A stretch of 64,000 bases of DNA from contig NC_022600.1 of NCBI RefSeq assembly GCF_000484535.1, positions 4,084,234 through 4,148,233 of the forward strand, written 5' to 3'. The notes under the pieces were generated by a model. The model was not told the origin of the DNA. It saw only the letters and a program-made list of their open reading frames with translations, and made no database searches. Below are positions 21,110-30,491 of this stretch, one piece after another. A program made the translations under genes and the position numbers. Position 1 is the stretch's first letter. Each line of letters opens with the position of its first letter. Source of the stretch: Gloeobacter kilaueensis JS1 (GTDB lineage Bacteria > Cyanobacteriota > Cyanobacteriia > Gloeobacterales > Gloeobacteraceae).

Positions 21110-22042
21110 GTGAGAATTCCAAGAATCAACCAGAACTGGAGTTATATCGTCAGCTGTGGAGCCCTACTCGCCCTAGCAGGCGGCTGGTTCGCGCTCACAA
21201 GCGGCTGGCTGATGCCGGTCGAAGCGTCCAAGGAGTCGGTCCAGATCGATGATCTTTTTCGCTGGATGCTTGGTTTTGCCGCTGTCATCTTCTTAGGGGT
21301 GCAGGGCGTTCTCATCTATGCCGCCTTCGCCTTCCGGCGCGTCAAAGGCGACAACGGTGACGGTCCCCACATACACGGCGACATCAAGCTCGAAATTTTC
21401 TGGACGCTCATCCCGACGGTGCTGGTTCTCTACCTGGCTATCTATAGCTTCGATGTCTTCCAGCAGCTGGGGGCCGGTTCACCGATGTGGGGCGGCCACG
21501 ACCACGGCGATGCGGGGCTGCCTCGAATCGTGGCTCCTATCGACAAGAGTGCCGTACCGCCGCTCAAGATCGAAGTGCAGGCGATGCAGTTCGCCTGGAT
21601 CTTTGCTTATCCGAGCAAAAAGGTCGAAGGAATGGCCGAGTTGCACCTGCCGGTGGGCCAGCCTGTCGTGCTCGAGATGAAGTCCAACGACGTGATCCAC
21701 GCTTTTTGGGTACCGGAATTTCGTCTCAAGCAGGACGTGATTCCGGGCCGCACCACCAACCTCTCCTTTACACCGACGCGCCCCGGCAAATACCAGTTGC
21801 GCTGTGCGGAGCTGTGCGGTCCCTACCACGGCGGCATGGTCGTCGATGTGTACGTCGAGGATCAAAAAAGCTTCGACAAGTGGCTCACCAGCCAGGCAGC
21901 GGTACCGAGTGCGACCCGCCTTGCCCAGCTTCCCGATCTCGCGACCACCGCCGGTTATCCGGTTCCTGCCGCCACCACCCCCGTCCTGCGGTCTGACCAG
22001 ACCCTTGCCGTCGTCCGGCACCTGCGCTCACAAGGACAGTAA
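21110..22042 (+). CDS. ctaC: Cytochrome c oxidase subunit II
   Basis: Two N-terminal membrane helices (GALLALAGGWFALTSGW and the segment around FAAVIFLGVQGVLIYAAFAF) are followed by a periplasmic cupredoxin domain. The binuclear CuA site is complete: the His in DVIHAFWVPEF and the cluster CAELCGPYHGGM (about residues 232-243), with two Cys, Glu, His and Met. It accepts electrons from cytochrome c or plastocyanin. The GTG is preferred because GAGG lies 12 bases before it; an in-frame TTG at 21092 would add six residues. It is followed by ctaD after 2 bases. Confidence 0.93.
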   Translation: MRIPRINQNWSYIVSCGALLALAGGWFALTSGWLMPVEASKESVQIDDLFRWMLGFAAVIFLGVQGVLIYAAFAFRRVKGDNGDGPHIHGDIKLEIFWTLIPTVLVLYLAIYSFDVFQQLGAGSPMWGGHDHGDAGLPRIVAPIDKSAVPPLKIEVQAMQFAWIFAYPSKKVEGMAELHLPVGQPVVLEMKSNDVIHAFWVPEFRLKQDVIPGRTTNLSFTPTRPGKYQLRCAELCGPYHGGMVVDVYVEDQKSFDKWLTSQAAVPSATRLAQLPDLATTAGYPVPAATTPVLRSDQTLAVVRHLRSQGQ

Positions 22043-22044
22043 GC

Positions 22045-23724
22045 ATGGTTGAGATTAGCGAACGCATCCACCACCAAAATCCAGAGCCGCTCAACGACTG
22101 GCGGCGCTACTTCAGCTTCTGCATCGATCACAAGGTGATCGGCATCCAGTATCTGGTGACGACCTTCTTCTTTTATCTGTTAGGCGGCGCTCTGGCGATG
22201 ATGATCCGCGCCGAGTTGCTCACCCCCGACTCCGATGTTCTCGATCGGCAGTTCTACAACAGCACCTTCACCATCCACGCCTCGATCATGATCTTCTTGT
22301 GGGTGATCCCGGCGCTGGTGGGCTTCGGCAACTACCTGGTGCCTCTCATGATTGGAGCGCGGGATATGGCCTTTCCGCGCCTCAACGCCCTGAGCTTCTG
22401 GATGATTCCACCGGCTGGGATCGCACTCATCTCCAGCTTCTTTATCCGGGGCGGAGCCGCCAGCTCTGGCTGGACCTCCTACCCGCCTTTGAGTGTGCAG
22501 CAGGTGCAGGTGGGCGACATCACCGTTCCCCACGTCGGCCAGCTCATCTGGTGCATCGGGGTGATTATCCTCGGCACCTCGTCGATTCTGGCGGCGATCA
22601 ACTTTATCGTCACGATCGTCGCGATGCGCGCTCCGGGGATGATCCTGTTTCGGATGCCCCTTTTTATCTGGGCCACCCTCGCTGCCTCCTGCATTGCGAT
22701 GATGGGCACGCCGGTATTGGCCGGAGCGCTCATCTTGCTTTCGCTCGATCTCACCCAGGGAACGGTCTTCTTTAACCCGACCGGCGGCGGCGATCCGGTG
22801 GTCTACCAGCACATGTTCTGGTTTTATTCCCATCCGGCGGTCTACATCATGATCCTGCCCGCGATGGGGATCATCTCCGAGGTGCTGCCGGTCTTTGCGC
22901 GCAAACCGATCTTTGGCTACAAGGCGATCGCCATTTCGAGCATGGGCATCGCCGTGCTGGGCTTTATGGTCTGGGCGCACCACATGTTCACCAGCGGTAC
23001 GCCGGACTGGATGCGCATGTTCTTTATGGTCGCCTCGTTTCTCATCGCCGTTCCCACCGGCATCAAAGTCTTCAGCTGGCTGGGCACGATCTGGGGCGGC
23101 AAGCTCGAACTCAACTCGGCAATGCTCTTTGCGATGGGCTTCGTCTCGATGTTTGTCATCGGCGGCCTCTCCGGGATCATCCTCGCCTCGGTGCCGGTCG
23201 ATATCCACGTCCACGACACCTACTTTGTCGTCGCCCACCTGCACTATGTCCTCTTTGGGGGGAGTGTGTTCGCCATCTATGCGGGGCTATACTTCTGGTT
23301 CCCGAAGATGACCGGACGGATGCTCAACGAGACCTGGGGCAAGATTCACTTTGCCCTGACCTTTATCGGTTTCAACCTGTGCTTTTTGCCGATGCACCAG
23401 CTGGGCCTGCAGGGGATGCCGCGCCGCGTCGCCCAGTACGCCCCCCAGTTTCAGGAACTGAACGTGGTGGTGAGTATCGGCGGCTTTTTGCTGGGCATCT
23501 CGACGCTGCCGTTTTTGTTCAACGCCATCTACAGCTGGATCTGGGGAACCCGCGCCGGTGCCAACCCCTGGCGTGCCCTCGGTCTTGAGTGGACGGTTCC
23601 CTCGCCGCCCCCGGTCGAAAACTTTGAAGAAATCCCGGTCGTGACCGCCGGTTCTTACGAGTACGGCCTGGTAGAGCCACCGTCAGCGGATAGTCCGCGC
23701 GCGGCTCTTCCTACCAAGTCCTGA
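22045..23724 (+). CDS. ctaD: Cytochrome c oxidase subunit I
   Basis: A 559-residue, twelve-helix catalytic subunit of the terminal aa3-type oxidase. Low-spin haem and CuB/haem a3 ligands are seen in FTIHASIMIFLWVIPA, FWFYSHPAVYIMILPAMG (CuB His and cross-linked Tyr region), VWAHHMFTSG (two CuB His) and TYFVVAHLHYVLFGGS (haem ligands). It reduces O2 to water and pumps protons. It lies in the ctaCDE operon, starting 2 bases after ctaC and ending 16 bases before ctaE. Confidence 0.97.
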   Translation: MVEISERIHHQNPEPLNDWRRYFSFCIDHKVIGIQYLVTTFFFYLLGGALAMMIRAELLTPDSDVLDRQFYNSTFTIHASIMIFLWVIPALVGFGNYLVPLMIGARDMAFPRLNALSFWMIPPAGIALISSFFIRGGAASSGWTSYPPLSVQQVQVGDITVPHVGQLIWCIGVIILGTSSILAAINFIVTIVAMRAPGMILFRMPLFIWATLAASCIAMMGTPVLAGALILLSLDLTQGTVFFNPTGGGDPVVYQHMFWFYSHPAVYIMILPAMGIISEVLPVFARKPIFGYKAIAISSMGIAVLGFMVWAHHMFTSGTPDWMRMFFMVASFLIAVPTGIKVFSWLGTIWGGKLELNSAMLFAMGFVSMFVIGGLSGIILASVPVDIHVHDTYFVVAHLHYVLFGGSVFAIYAGLYFWFPKMTGRMLNETWGKIHFALTFIGFNLCFLPMHQLGLQGMPRRVAQYAPQFQELNVVVSIGGFLLGISTLPFLFNAIYSWIWGTRAGANPWRALGLEWTVPSPPPVENFEEIPVVTAGSYEYGLVEPPSADSPRAALPTKS

Positions 23725-23740
23725 GTACTAGGAAGACACC

Positions 23741-24379
<639 letters not shown>

Positions 24380-24394
24380 CTTTTTAGACTCTAC

Positions 24395-24438
24395 AAACCT
24401 CCGCCATTTTCGAGAAAGTGCTCGAAGGGCGGAGGTTT
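24395..24438. terminator. Bidirectional hairpin terminator, ctaE / CHAD gene
   Basis: AAACCTCCGCC (24395-24405) pairs perfectly with GGCGGAGGTTT (24428-24438). An inner TTCGAG/CTCGAA pair closes a short loop. The stem is flanked by A and T runs, so it can end transcription from both convergent genes. Confidence 0.85.
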
Positions 24439-24447
24439 TAGCTTGAA

Positions 24448-25389
24448 TCAAGCGAGCTTTTGCAGTTCGCGTCGATTCTGGAAGCTGACTGTCTCCTGTG
24501 CTTCGCCCTTCCAGGCTTGCCAGTAGCCGTGCAGCCGCCTGCGATAAGCTCTTGGCGTCTCGGCGTAGAGTTTGAGGCCCAGAGGTCTTGCGAGCTGCTG
24601 CAATGTCTGGCGCTGCTTTTCGATCGTTTCAAGCAGCAGTGCCCCCTTGCCGGTGGTGATCTCGGGGGTAAAAGTTTGCAAGGTTTCTAAGAGCACACTC
24701 AGATCGTGCTCGTCGCCCAGGTAGTCCGCCAGCCGATGGGCCTCGTCGGCCAATGGCTTGAGCACCGGCGGCCAGAGGGGCGTGAGCAGTTCTAATTGAT
24801 GCCAGAGATCTTTGACCCGCTTGCGCCAGGTATGAAAGTGCTCGGCGGAGGGCTGGTCGTAGGCACAGGCAAAAGCCCGCCGGCCCTGGCGGTAGACCCA
24901 GAGCGCTCCTGCCTCGATGAGCGGCCAGCCTTCGTGCCGGAGGGGCCAGTCTTCGAGGCGCTGCTGCAGACCGACGAGGCTCACTACGACCCCAGCGATT
25001 ACCTCGCGGTCGAGGGGGACAGCAGCTGAGCGCTCCTCCAGCCGGGCTTGCAGCGAAGCGATGAGCCCGTCGTCGGAGAGATCCAGCTCTCTGGCGAGTT
25101 TTGTAAGCGTCTTGACCAGAACGTGGGCGTCCCGCGCTTGCGAAAGGGTGCGGCCCGCCTCCTGCAACAGACGGTCTTCCTGGCGGTAGCAGGCAGATCC
25201 CAGTTCGCAACGAATAAGCCGCAACAGCGCCCGCAGGCGCTTGAACTGCTTGCGCGCAGCGTGGACGGCTGCATCGGGATCGCGGTCAAATTCGTCCGCA
25301 AGGTGGGTGAGCGCTTCGTCCACCTGTTCGAGCACGATTCGCCGGATCTCAGAGCGCACCTGCTGCGCGTCAGCCAACTCGAACGCCAT
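24448..25389 (-). CDS. CHAD domain protein
   Basis: A 313-residue protein built of alpha helices rich in conserved His, Arg and Lys. It shows [23 protein letters not shown] at residues 36-58, DAHVLVKTLTKLA, and FHTWRKRVKDLWHQLELL with LADYLGDEHDLSVLLETL. CHAD domains bind polyphosphate; here the domain stands alone without a CYTH triphosphatase part. Location is cytosolic, perhaps on polyphosphate granules. It is convergent with ctaE and shares the terminator. Confidence 0.88.
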   Translation of the reverse strand: MAFELADAQQVRSEIRRIVLEQVDEALTHLADEFDRDPDAAVHAARKQFKRLRALLRLIRCELGSACYRQEDRLLQEAGRTLSQARDAHVLVKTLTKLARELDLSDDGLIASLQARLEERSAAVPLDREVIAGVVVSLVGLQQRLEDWPLRHEGWPLIEAGALWVYRQGRRAFACAYDQPSAEHFHTWRKRVKDLWHQLELLTPLWPPVLKPLADEAHRLADYLGDEHDLSVLLETLQTFTPEITTGKGALLLETIEKQRQTLQQLARPLGLKLYAETPRAYRRRLHGYWQAWKGEAQETVSFQNRRELQKLA

Positions 25390-25448
25390 CTACCTGTTCC
25401 TGTAAACCGTCGCTTCTCAAGCTAGCGCGGCCTGCCCCCAACAGCCAC

Positions 25449-25679
25449 CTAGCCGATGCGCCCGATCCCCCAAAAAATCGCACTCAAAAGCACACTGAGC
25501 AGGATGCTGGTCATCAGGGGCAGGTAAAACGTGAAGCTCTCCCGGCGGATGACGATATCGCCAGGGAGCCGACCGAGGGGATAGAGCCTGAACCCTCCGT
25601 CGCTTACCAGCAGTGCGCTGCCTAGAGCGACGACTGCAACTGCGAACACAATCAAAAATCCACCAAACTCGAAGGTCAT
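25449..25679 (-). CDS. DUF2905 small membrane protein
   Basis: A 76-residue protein with two membrane helices (FGGFLIVFAVAVVALGSALL and TSILLSVLLSAIFWGIGRI). The linking strand LYPLGRLPGDIVIRRESFTF is the DUF2905 hallmark, where GRLPGDI is nearly invariant. Function is unknown. It stands alone between the CHAD gene and petM on the same strand. Confidence 0.85.
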   Translation of the reverse strand: MTFEFGGFLIVFAVAVVALGSALLVSDGGFRLYPLGRLPGDIVIRRESFTFYLPLMTSILLSVLLSAIFWGIGRIG

Positions 25680-25841
25680 AACCGAAGCCGGAGCGCGTCC
25701 CAGGCCAGCGCATGCGCCGCCTGTCTCTCTAACTAACGTGCAAAATCCGTTCGATTAATCTTTCCTGGGACGCAATTGCCTTTCTTCTTAGGACAGAAGA
25801 ACCAATCTCGGGCAGCCGGTCGGTTGTCTTTTGCTATGCTT

Positions 25842-25949
25842 TTATTCGCGGCTTTCGCCCCGCACCTTCAAGATGCCAAAGCCCAGGGCCATTGCCACCA
25901 GCGTCAACACGAACACCAGGCCCGCCACAAAAAAGATCTCACCGGTCAT
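25842..25949 (-). CDS. petM: Cytochrome b6f complex subunit PetM
   Basis: A 35-residue single-helix protein, MTGEIFFVAGLVFVLTLVAM followed by ALGFGILKVRGESRE. Size, acidic N-terminus, one helix and a basic K-V/L-R/Q-G tail match PetM (subunit VII) of the b6f complex. In Gloeobacter-like cells, which lack thylakoids, this would sit in the plasma membrane. A longer upstream in-frame extension to 26030 exists but is not hydrophobic. The call rests on remembered PetM sequences. Confidence 0.7.
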   Translation of the reverse strand: MTGEIFFVAGLVFVLTLVAMALGFGILKVRGESRE

Positions 25950-25991
25950 CGCTTCCTCGTCCGATCGCTTCTCCTGCCTCAAGATGACAAA

Positions 25992-26098
25992 TGTTTGCGA
26001 CATCGCCCCCGGATGCAAACAAATCTTCACAATCTGCGGAGCGGCTTCGGTGCGCGGGGACGTTGGTGGTAGGCTGAAGTCGGATTTGTTTGCGACAT
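25992..26098. promoter_or_regulatory. Repeated TGTTTGCGACAT motif between petM and sat
   Basis: The 12-mer TGTTTGCGACAT occurs at 25992-26003 and again at 26087-26098. A related inverted copy, GATGCAAACAAATC, lies at 26012-26025. The first direct copy and the inverted copy make an imperfect palindrome. They lie between the divergent petM and sat genes, so they are good candidates for a shared operator. The second copy sits just before the sat start, in position to block initiation. Confidence 0.45.
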
Positions 26099-26122
26099 GT
26101 TATGGGCAGTACCTTACAAGTG

Positions 26123-27301
26123 ATGGACAGTAGAGCACAGCAGCTGATCGCTCCCCACGGCGGCACCCTGATCAACCGGGTCGCCACTCCTGAGCAACAG
26201 CAAAAGTATGTAGAATCATCTTCTCATCTCAGGCGCATCCGCCTCAGCGAGCGGTCCTTCTCCGATCTGGAACTCATCGCCGTCGGCGGCTTTTCGCCCC
26301 TCACGGGCTTCATGGGCAGCGACGACTACCATGGGGTGGTCGAGACGATGCGTCTGAAAAACGGGCTGGTCTGGTCGATCCCGATCACACTGCCGGTGAG
26401 TGCTGAGCTGGCTGATACGCTCGAAATCGGCGAGACGATTGGCCTCGAAGACGCGGATGGCACACTGGTGGGCATCCTCGATCTAGAAGAAAAGTATAGC
26501 TACGATAAACGGCGTGAAGTCGAGCAGGTGTACCGCACGAGCGACGAAAAGCATCCTGGTGTGCGGGTGATCTACGAGCAGGGCGACGTTTATCTGGCCG
26601 GGCCGGTGCTGTTGCTGGAGCGCCGTCCCCATCCGCTCTTTGCCTCCCGCCAGCTCGATCCGGCCCAGTCGCGCCGGGCGTTCGCCGAAAAAGGCTGGCG
26701 GACGGTCGTCGGCTTTCAGACGCGCAATCCGATCCACCGCGCCCACGAGTACATCCAGAAGTGCGCCCTCGAGATCGTCGATGGCCTCTTTTTGCACCCG
26801 CTCGTCGGAGCGACCAAGAGCGACGATGTGCCCGCCGACGTGCGGATGCACTGCTACGAGGTTTTGATCGAGAAGTACTATCCGCTCGATCGGGTCATCC
26901 TCGCCATCAATCCGGCGGCGATGCGCTACGCCGGTCCTCGCGAGGCGATCTTTCACGCTCTGCTGCGCAAGAATTACGGCTGCACCCACTTTATTGTCGG
27001 GCGCGACCACGCCGGGGTGGGCGACTACTACGGCACCTACGACGCCCAGTACATCTTCTACGAGTTTGACCCCGCCGATCTTGGGATCACGCCTCTAATG
27101 TTCGAGCACGCCTTTTTTTGTAAGCGCATCGGCGGGATGGCGACCACCAAGACCAGCCCTTCCGGCCCGGAGGATCGCATTCATCTTTCTGGCACCAAGG
27201 TGCGGGCAATGCTGCGCGAGGGCGTTCAGCCACCGCCAGAATTTACCCGTCCGGAGGTGGCTGAGATCTTGATTGCCGCCATGCGCCAACCGTCTGGCTG
27301 A
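26123..27301 (+). CDS. sat: ATP sulfurylase (sulfate adenylyltransferase)
   Basis: A 392-residue enzyme that activates sulfate with ATP to give APS, the first step of assimilation. The N-terminal PUA-like domain (HGGTLINR at the start) leads to the catalytic domain. That domain has [19 protein letters not shown] (QTRNPxHxxH ATP/sulfate site), [35 protein letters not shown] and [11 protein letters not shown]. No APS kinase domain is attached. ATGs at 26102 and 26123 are both possible; the second opens [14 protein letters not shown] and matches the usual family start. It functions with the sulfate permeases of this window, although not in one operon. Confidence 0.94.
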   Translation: MDSRAQQLIAPHGGTLINRVATPEQQQKYVESSSHLRRIRLSERSFSDLELIAVGGFSPLTGFMGSDDYHGVVETMRLKNGLVWSIPITLPVSAELADTLEIGETIGLEDADGTLVGILDLEEKYSYDKRREVEQVYRTSDEKHPGVRVIYEQGDVYLAGPVLLLERRPHPLFASRQLDPAQSRRAFAEKGWRTVVGFQTRNPIHRAHEYIQKCALEIVDGLFLHPLVGATKSDDVPADVRMHCYEVLIEKYYPLDRVILAINPAAMRYAGPREAIFHALLRKNYGCTHFIVGRDHAGVGDYYGTYDAQYIFYEFDPADLGITPLMFEHAFFCKRIGGMATTKTSPSGPEDRIHLSGTKVRAMLREGVQPPPEFTRPEVAEILIAAMRQPSG

Positions 27302-27483
27302 GCGGTGGTTCCAGACAATCAAATACCTGAGAACGGCCAGGCATCCAGTGCTGGCAGGGGCTTGCTGTGTATCGATAGTTGCAAACATTGGGACAGGACG
27401 CGAGGTGCCGTGAGCATCGATAGGTGGGAGAGAGGAATTGCGCATATTGTCTACGGACTCCAAGCAGGGAATTAGAAGCAACC

Positions 27484-27509
27484 GTAGCGAAGGCCACCGT
27501 TTTCGCTAC
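27484..27509. promoter_or_regulatory. 8-base inverted repeat before the amidase gene
   Basis: GTAGCGAA and TTCGCTAC are separated by 10 bases and followed by a T-rich stretch. It lies 183 bases after sat and 47 bases before the amidase start. It could terminate sat transcription or be an operator for the amidase. The rest of this 254-base gap shows nothing. Confidence 0.35.
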
Positions 27510-27555
27510 TTTGAATTTTTTACGATTTGGTTCGCTGTTGTGTAGGGGAGGACCG

Positions 27556-29130
27556 ATGAAGGGCAAATGGGGACGGTGGGCCTGGGTGGCAGGTTTATTG
27601 CTGGCAGTCGCAGGCAGCAAGCCGGGGCTGGCCGGCAGCAACGGGGCGAGTTGCCCGGCGGGTTTTGCGGTGCAGGAAGTGACGGTGGCGCAGTTGCAGG
27701 AGGCGCTTGCGGCGGGACAGGTGACTTCGCGCTGTCTCACGCAGATCTATCTGGCGCGGATCGCCCGCTACGATAAGCAGGGACCGGCCATCAACTCCGT
27801 TCTCGAATTGAATCCGGACGCGCTTGCGATCGCAGACAAGCTCGACAGAGAAAGACAGGCCGGTCAGGTGCGCGGCCCCCTGCACGGCATTCCGATTCTT
27901 ATCAAGGGCAACATCGCCACCCACGATCGGATGACGACGACGGCAGGTTCGGTGGCGCTCGCCGGATCGATTCCTGAAAACGACGCTTTTATCGTCGAGC
28001 GACTCAGGGCGGCGGGAGCAGTGATCCTGGGCAAGGCGAACCTGACGGAATTTGCCAACTTCATGTCCTACCACATGCCGAGCGGCTACAGCTCCGAGGG
28101 CGGCCAGACGCTCAATCCCTACCGGCCAAAGCTCGCCGGCAATGGGCTACCGAGCCTCACCCCCTGCGGTTCGAGTGCCGGTTCAGGGGCAGCGACGGCG
28201 GCCAACCTGACGGCAATTTCGGTCGGGACGGAGACTTCCGGCTCGATTCTCTGTCCGTCGAGCTTCAATTCACTGGTGGGTATCAAGCCGACGCTGGGCC
28301 TGGTGAGTCGCAGCGGCATCATTCCGATTGCCCACAGCCAGGATACCGCTGGGCCGATGACCCGCAGCGTGGCCGATGCGGCGGCGCTGCTGAACGCGCT
28401 GGCTGGTCCTGATCCGGCGGACCCGATTACACTCACCAGCATCGGCAAGACCCCGGCGGATTATACGGAATTCTTGAATGCCGACAGTCTGGCTGGGGCG
28501 CGCATCGGTATAGCCCGGCAGTACTTTGGCGGGCTCGCTCCCCAGACCCTTGCCCTGATCCAGCAGGCGATCGCTGTCCTCAAAAGCAAAGGGGCGATCG
28601 TCGAGCCGGTGGATATTCCGACCTTTCAGCAGCTGGTGACCGATAACTCGAAGGTGCTGCTTTATGAGTTCAAGCAGGATCTCAACAAGTACCTGTCTAC
28701 GGTCGGACCGACTTCGCCGGTCAAAAACCTCACGCAAATCATCTTGTTCAACAACCGCAACCGCTCCGTCGCCCTCAAGTACGGGCAGGGGCTCCTCATC
28801 AACTCCAACGTCCAGAGCGGCAATCGGATCACCGAGGCGGAAGCAGCAGCAGATCGCTCGCTGGATTTGAGCCTGGCGCGAGGAGGTCTGGATACGGTTT
28901 TTGCCGAACACCAGCTCGACGCTTTGATCTTTCCAACGTACTTTGGGGCCGATATCGGGGCAAAGGCGGGCTATCCGACGATTGTTGTTCCGGCGGGCTA
29001 CGAGCCGGGCGGGGCTCCGGTAGGGATCTCGTTTTTAGGTCAGGCTTTCAGTGAACCCCGGTTGATTGGCCTGGGTTATGCCTACGAGCAGGCGAGCAAG
29101 CTGCGCCGTCCGCCCAGGGCGACGCCCTGA
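27556..29130 (+). CDS. Secreted amidase-signature family amidase
   Basis: A 524-residue amidase with an N-terminal signal peptide (WVAGLLLAVAGSKPGLAG), so it is probably periplasmic. The Ser-cisSer-Lys triad is complete: Lys in LHGIPILIKGNIATHD, cis-Ser in TPCGSSAGSGAATAANL, and the nucleophile Ser in VGTETSGSILCPSSFNSLVG. It is closer to standalone amidases than to GatA, because of the signal peptide and the missing tRNA-binding context. The substrate is unknown. The start has GGGAGG upstream, which favours it over earlier in-frame codons. Confidence 0.88.
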   Translation: MKGKWGRWAWVAGLLLAVAGSKPGLAGSNGASCPAGFAVQEVTVAQLQEALAAGQVTSRCLTQIYLARIARYDKQGPAINSVLELNPDALAIADKLDRERQAGQVRGPLHGIPILIKGNIATHDRMTTTAGSVALAGSIPENDAFIVERLRAAGAVILGKANLTEFANFMSYHMPSGYSSEGGQTLNPYRPKLAGNGLPSLTPCGSSAGSGAATAANLTAISVGTETSGSILCPSSFNSLVGIKPTLGLVSRSGIIPIAHSQDTAGPMTRSVADAAALLNALAGPDPADPITLTSIGKTPADYTEFLNADSLAGARIGIARQYFGGLAPQTLALIQQAIAVLKSKGAIVEPVDIPTFQQLVTDNSKVLLYEFKQDLNKYLSTVGPTSPVKNLTQIILFNNRNRSVALKYGQGLLINSNVQSGNRITEAEAAADRSLDLSLARGGLDTVFAEHQLDALIFPTYFGADIGAKAGYPTIVVPAGYEPGGAPVGISFLGQAFSEPRLIGLGYAYEQASKLRRPPRATP

Positions 29131-29265
29131 GAAAACAGAACCACCGGGGGCAGGAAGGGGAAAGCAACGGTCGCTTACCATAACAGGATTCAGGAGGTCC
29201 TGCTGAACCTTTGAAGCTTTAGAAGGCCGGTGGCGCTTGCTCAAATTACCAACAGGAGAAGGGAG

Positions 29266-29727
29266 ATGGACGCGATGGGACTGGATGTCATCCTGGCCAG
29301 TTTGCATCATCTGGCGGCTTTCAGCCTAGTTGGCTTGCTGGCTGTCGAAGCTGCACTGCTATTTCGTCCCGATAAGAGCGTACCTGTAGCGCGGATGGCG
29401 CGCATCGATCTGTACTTTGGTCTGGCGGCCCTGCTACTCCTTGTAATTGGCGTCCTGCGGGTGATCTACGGCATCAAAGGTTCAGCCTTCTACGTCCAGA
29501 ATCCTGTTTTCTGGACGAAGATGGTTCTCTTTGGCACCGTGGGAATCATCTCGATCTGGCCCACCGTTCAGTACCTGCGCTGGCAGTCGAAGTTGCGCCG
29601 CGACACCGGTTTCTGGCCCGATGCAGCGGCCTTCAGGTGGGTACGCCTGGCCCTGGTGGCCGAAATCGCCTTTACCGTTGCTATACCCGTCACCGCTGCC
29701 ATGATGGCTCGCGGCATTGGGCTGTAG
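29266..29727 (+). CDS. DUF2214 family membrane protein
   Basis: A 153-residue protein with four membrane helices. It opens LDVILASLHHLAAFSLVGLL and continues YFGLAALLLLVIGVLRVIYG, VFWTKMVLFGTVGIISIWP and LVAEIAFTVAIPVTAAMMA. The LHHLA histidine pair and WxTK loop are typical of DUF2214. Function is unknown. AGGAG lies 7 bases before the ATG and decides the start. A near-palindrome (TTCAGGAGG-T-CCTGCTGAA, 29189-29207) precedes it and may be a control site. Confidence 0.82.
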   Translation: MDAMGLDVILASLHHLAAFSLVGLLAVEAALLFRPDKSVPVARMARIDLYFGLAALLLLVIGVLRVIYGIKGSAFYVQNPVFWTKMVLFGTVGIISIWPTVQYLRWQSKLRRDTGFWPDAAAFRWVRLALVAEIAFTVAIPVTAAMMARGIGL

Positions 29728-29881
29728 CGGTTCTCGATCGATCTGGTGTCGTAAAGTTCTTGACTTCCTGAGTCTCCATTAGTTCAACTTCCTAGATTGG
29801 AAGCACCGCTTCATCGCCTCGATGATGCAGACGGTCTGGCCGATGTTTCCATTAGTCCCGAATATTCCTACAGAATATGGT

Positions 29882-30484
29882 CTAAGCCAGTTCTATCCAC
29901 AGGTTCTGTGGCAATTTGCGCGAGACCCAGGCGTTGTCCCGCAGGGCAAAGCGCCAGGGCAGTTCTCGTCCGCGCTTGAGGCCGATGCGGACGGTCTGGA
30001 TCACGGCTTCATCTGGAATGGGTTCGGCAGGTTCGATCCAGAAATGGGCAAGGGGCAGTTGTTGGCCTTCCCAGGCGGGATCGATGGCGAGGGCTTCCAC
30101 CAGGCGGGCGGGGCCGTTAGTGAGATGGCGCGAACCGTGGCGCAACAGGCGCATCTGGCCCTGGCCACTGGTGGGCTCGATCGCCCGGATGAGCACGCAG
30201 CCGGGGGAGCCAGGCTGGTCGCAGGTGATGTTGAGGAGGGCAAATTTGTAGGAGCGGTGCAGGTAGACAGCACCTGCTGTATTAGAGAGCAACTGCCAGA
30301 TGCGTTTGTCGCGGGCGATCAGGTAGCAGGCCGGATCGCGCAGGCCGCCGTAAGCTTCGACCTCGACGATCCGGCCACTGAGATAATTGCCCTCATAGAG
30401 GCGGACGATCCGGCAACCGAGCAGCCGGCGCGCTACCCCTAGTGGGGGAAAGTTAAAGAAATCTGTAGGTAGCGCTTCGAGCAT
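29882..30484 (-). CDS. Divergent 3-methyladenine DNA glycosylase (AAG/MPG family)
   Basis: A 200-residue protein of the AAG fold that excises alkylated purines. It keeps the early FFNFPPLGVARRLLGCRIVR strand and the catalytic E43 in IVEVEAYGGLRDPAC. The late blocks LTNGPARLVEALAI and the Arg/Pro-rich end are also kept. It departs from the family where RNxxMFGxPGxxYVYxxYG is expected, reading IWQLLSNTAGAVYLHRSYKF. The His after DPAC is Tyr. The fold is likely; activity is less sure. It is divergent from the next gene with almost no space between starts. Confidence 0.75.
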   Translation of the reverse strand: MLEALPTDFFNFPPLGVARRLLGCRIVRLYEGNYLSGRIVEVEAYGGLRDPACYLIARDKRIWQLLSNTAGAVYLHRSYKFALLNITCDQPGSPGCVLIRAIEPTSGQGQMRLLRHGSRHLTNGPARLVEALAIDPAWEGQQLPLAHFWIEPAEPIPDEAVIQTVRIGLKRGRELPWRFALRDNAWVSRKLPQNLWIELA

Positions 30485-30491
30485 CTATTTT

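Noticed and set aside
22180-23244. 354-codon open frame antisense to ctaD
   Set aside because: It is a shadow of subunit I; the translation is Arg/His/Asp-rich low-complexity sequence without family motifs.
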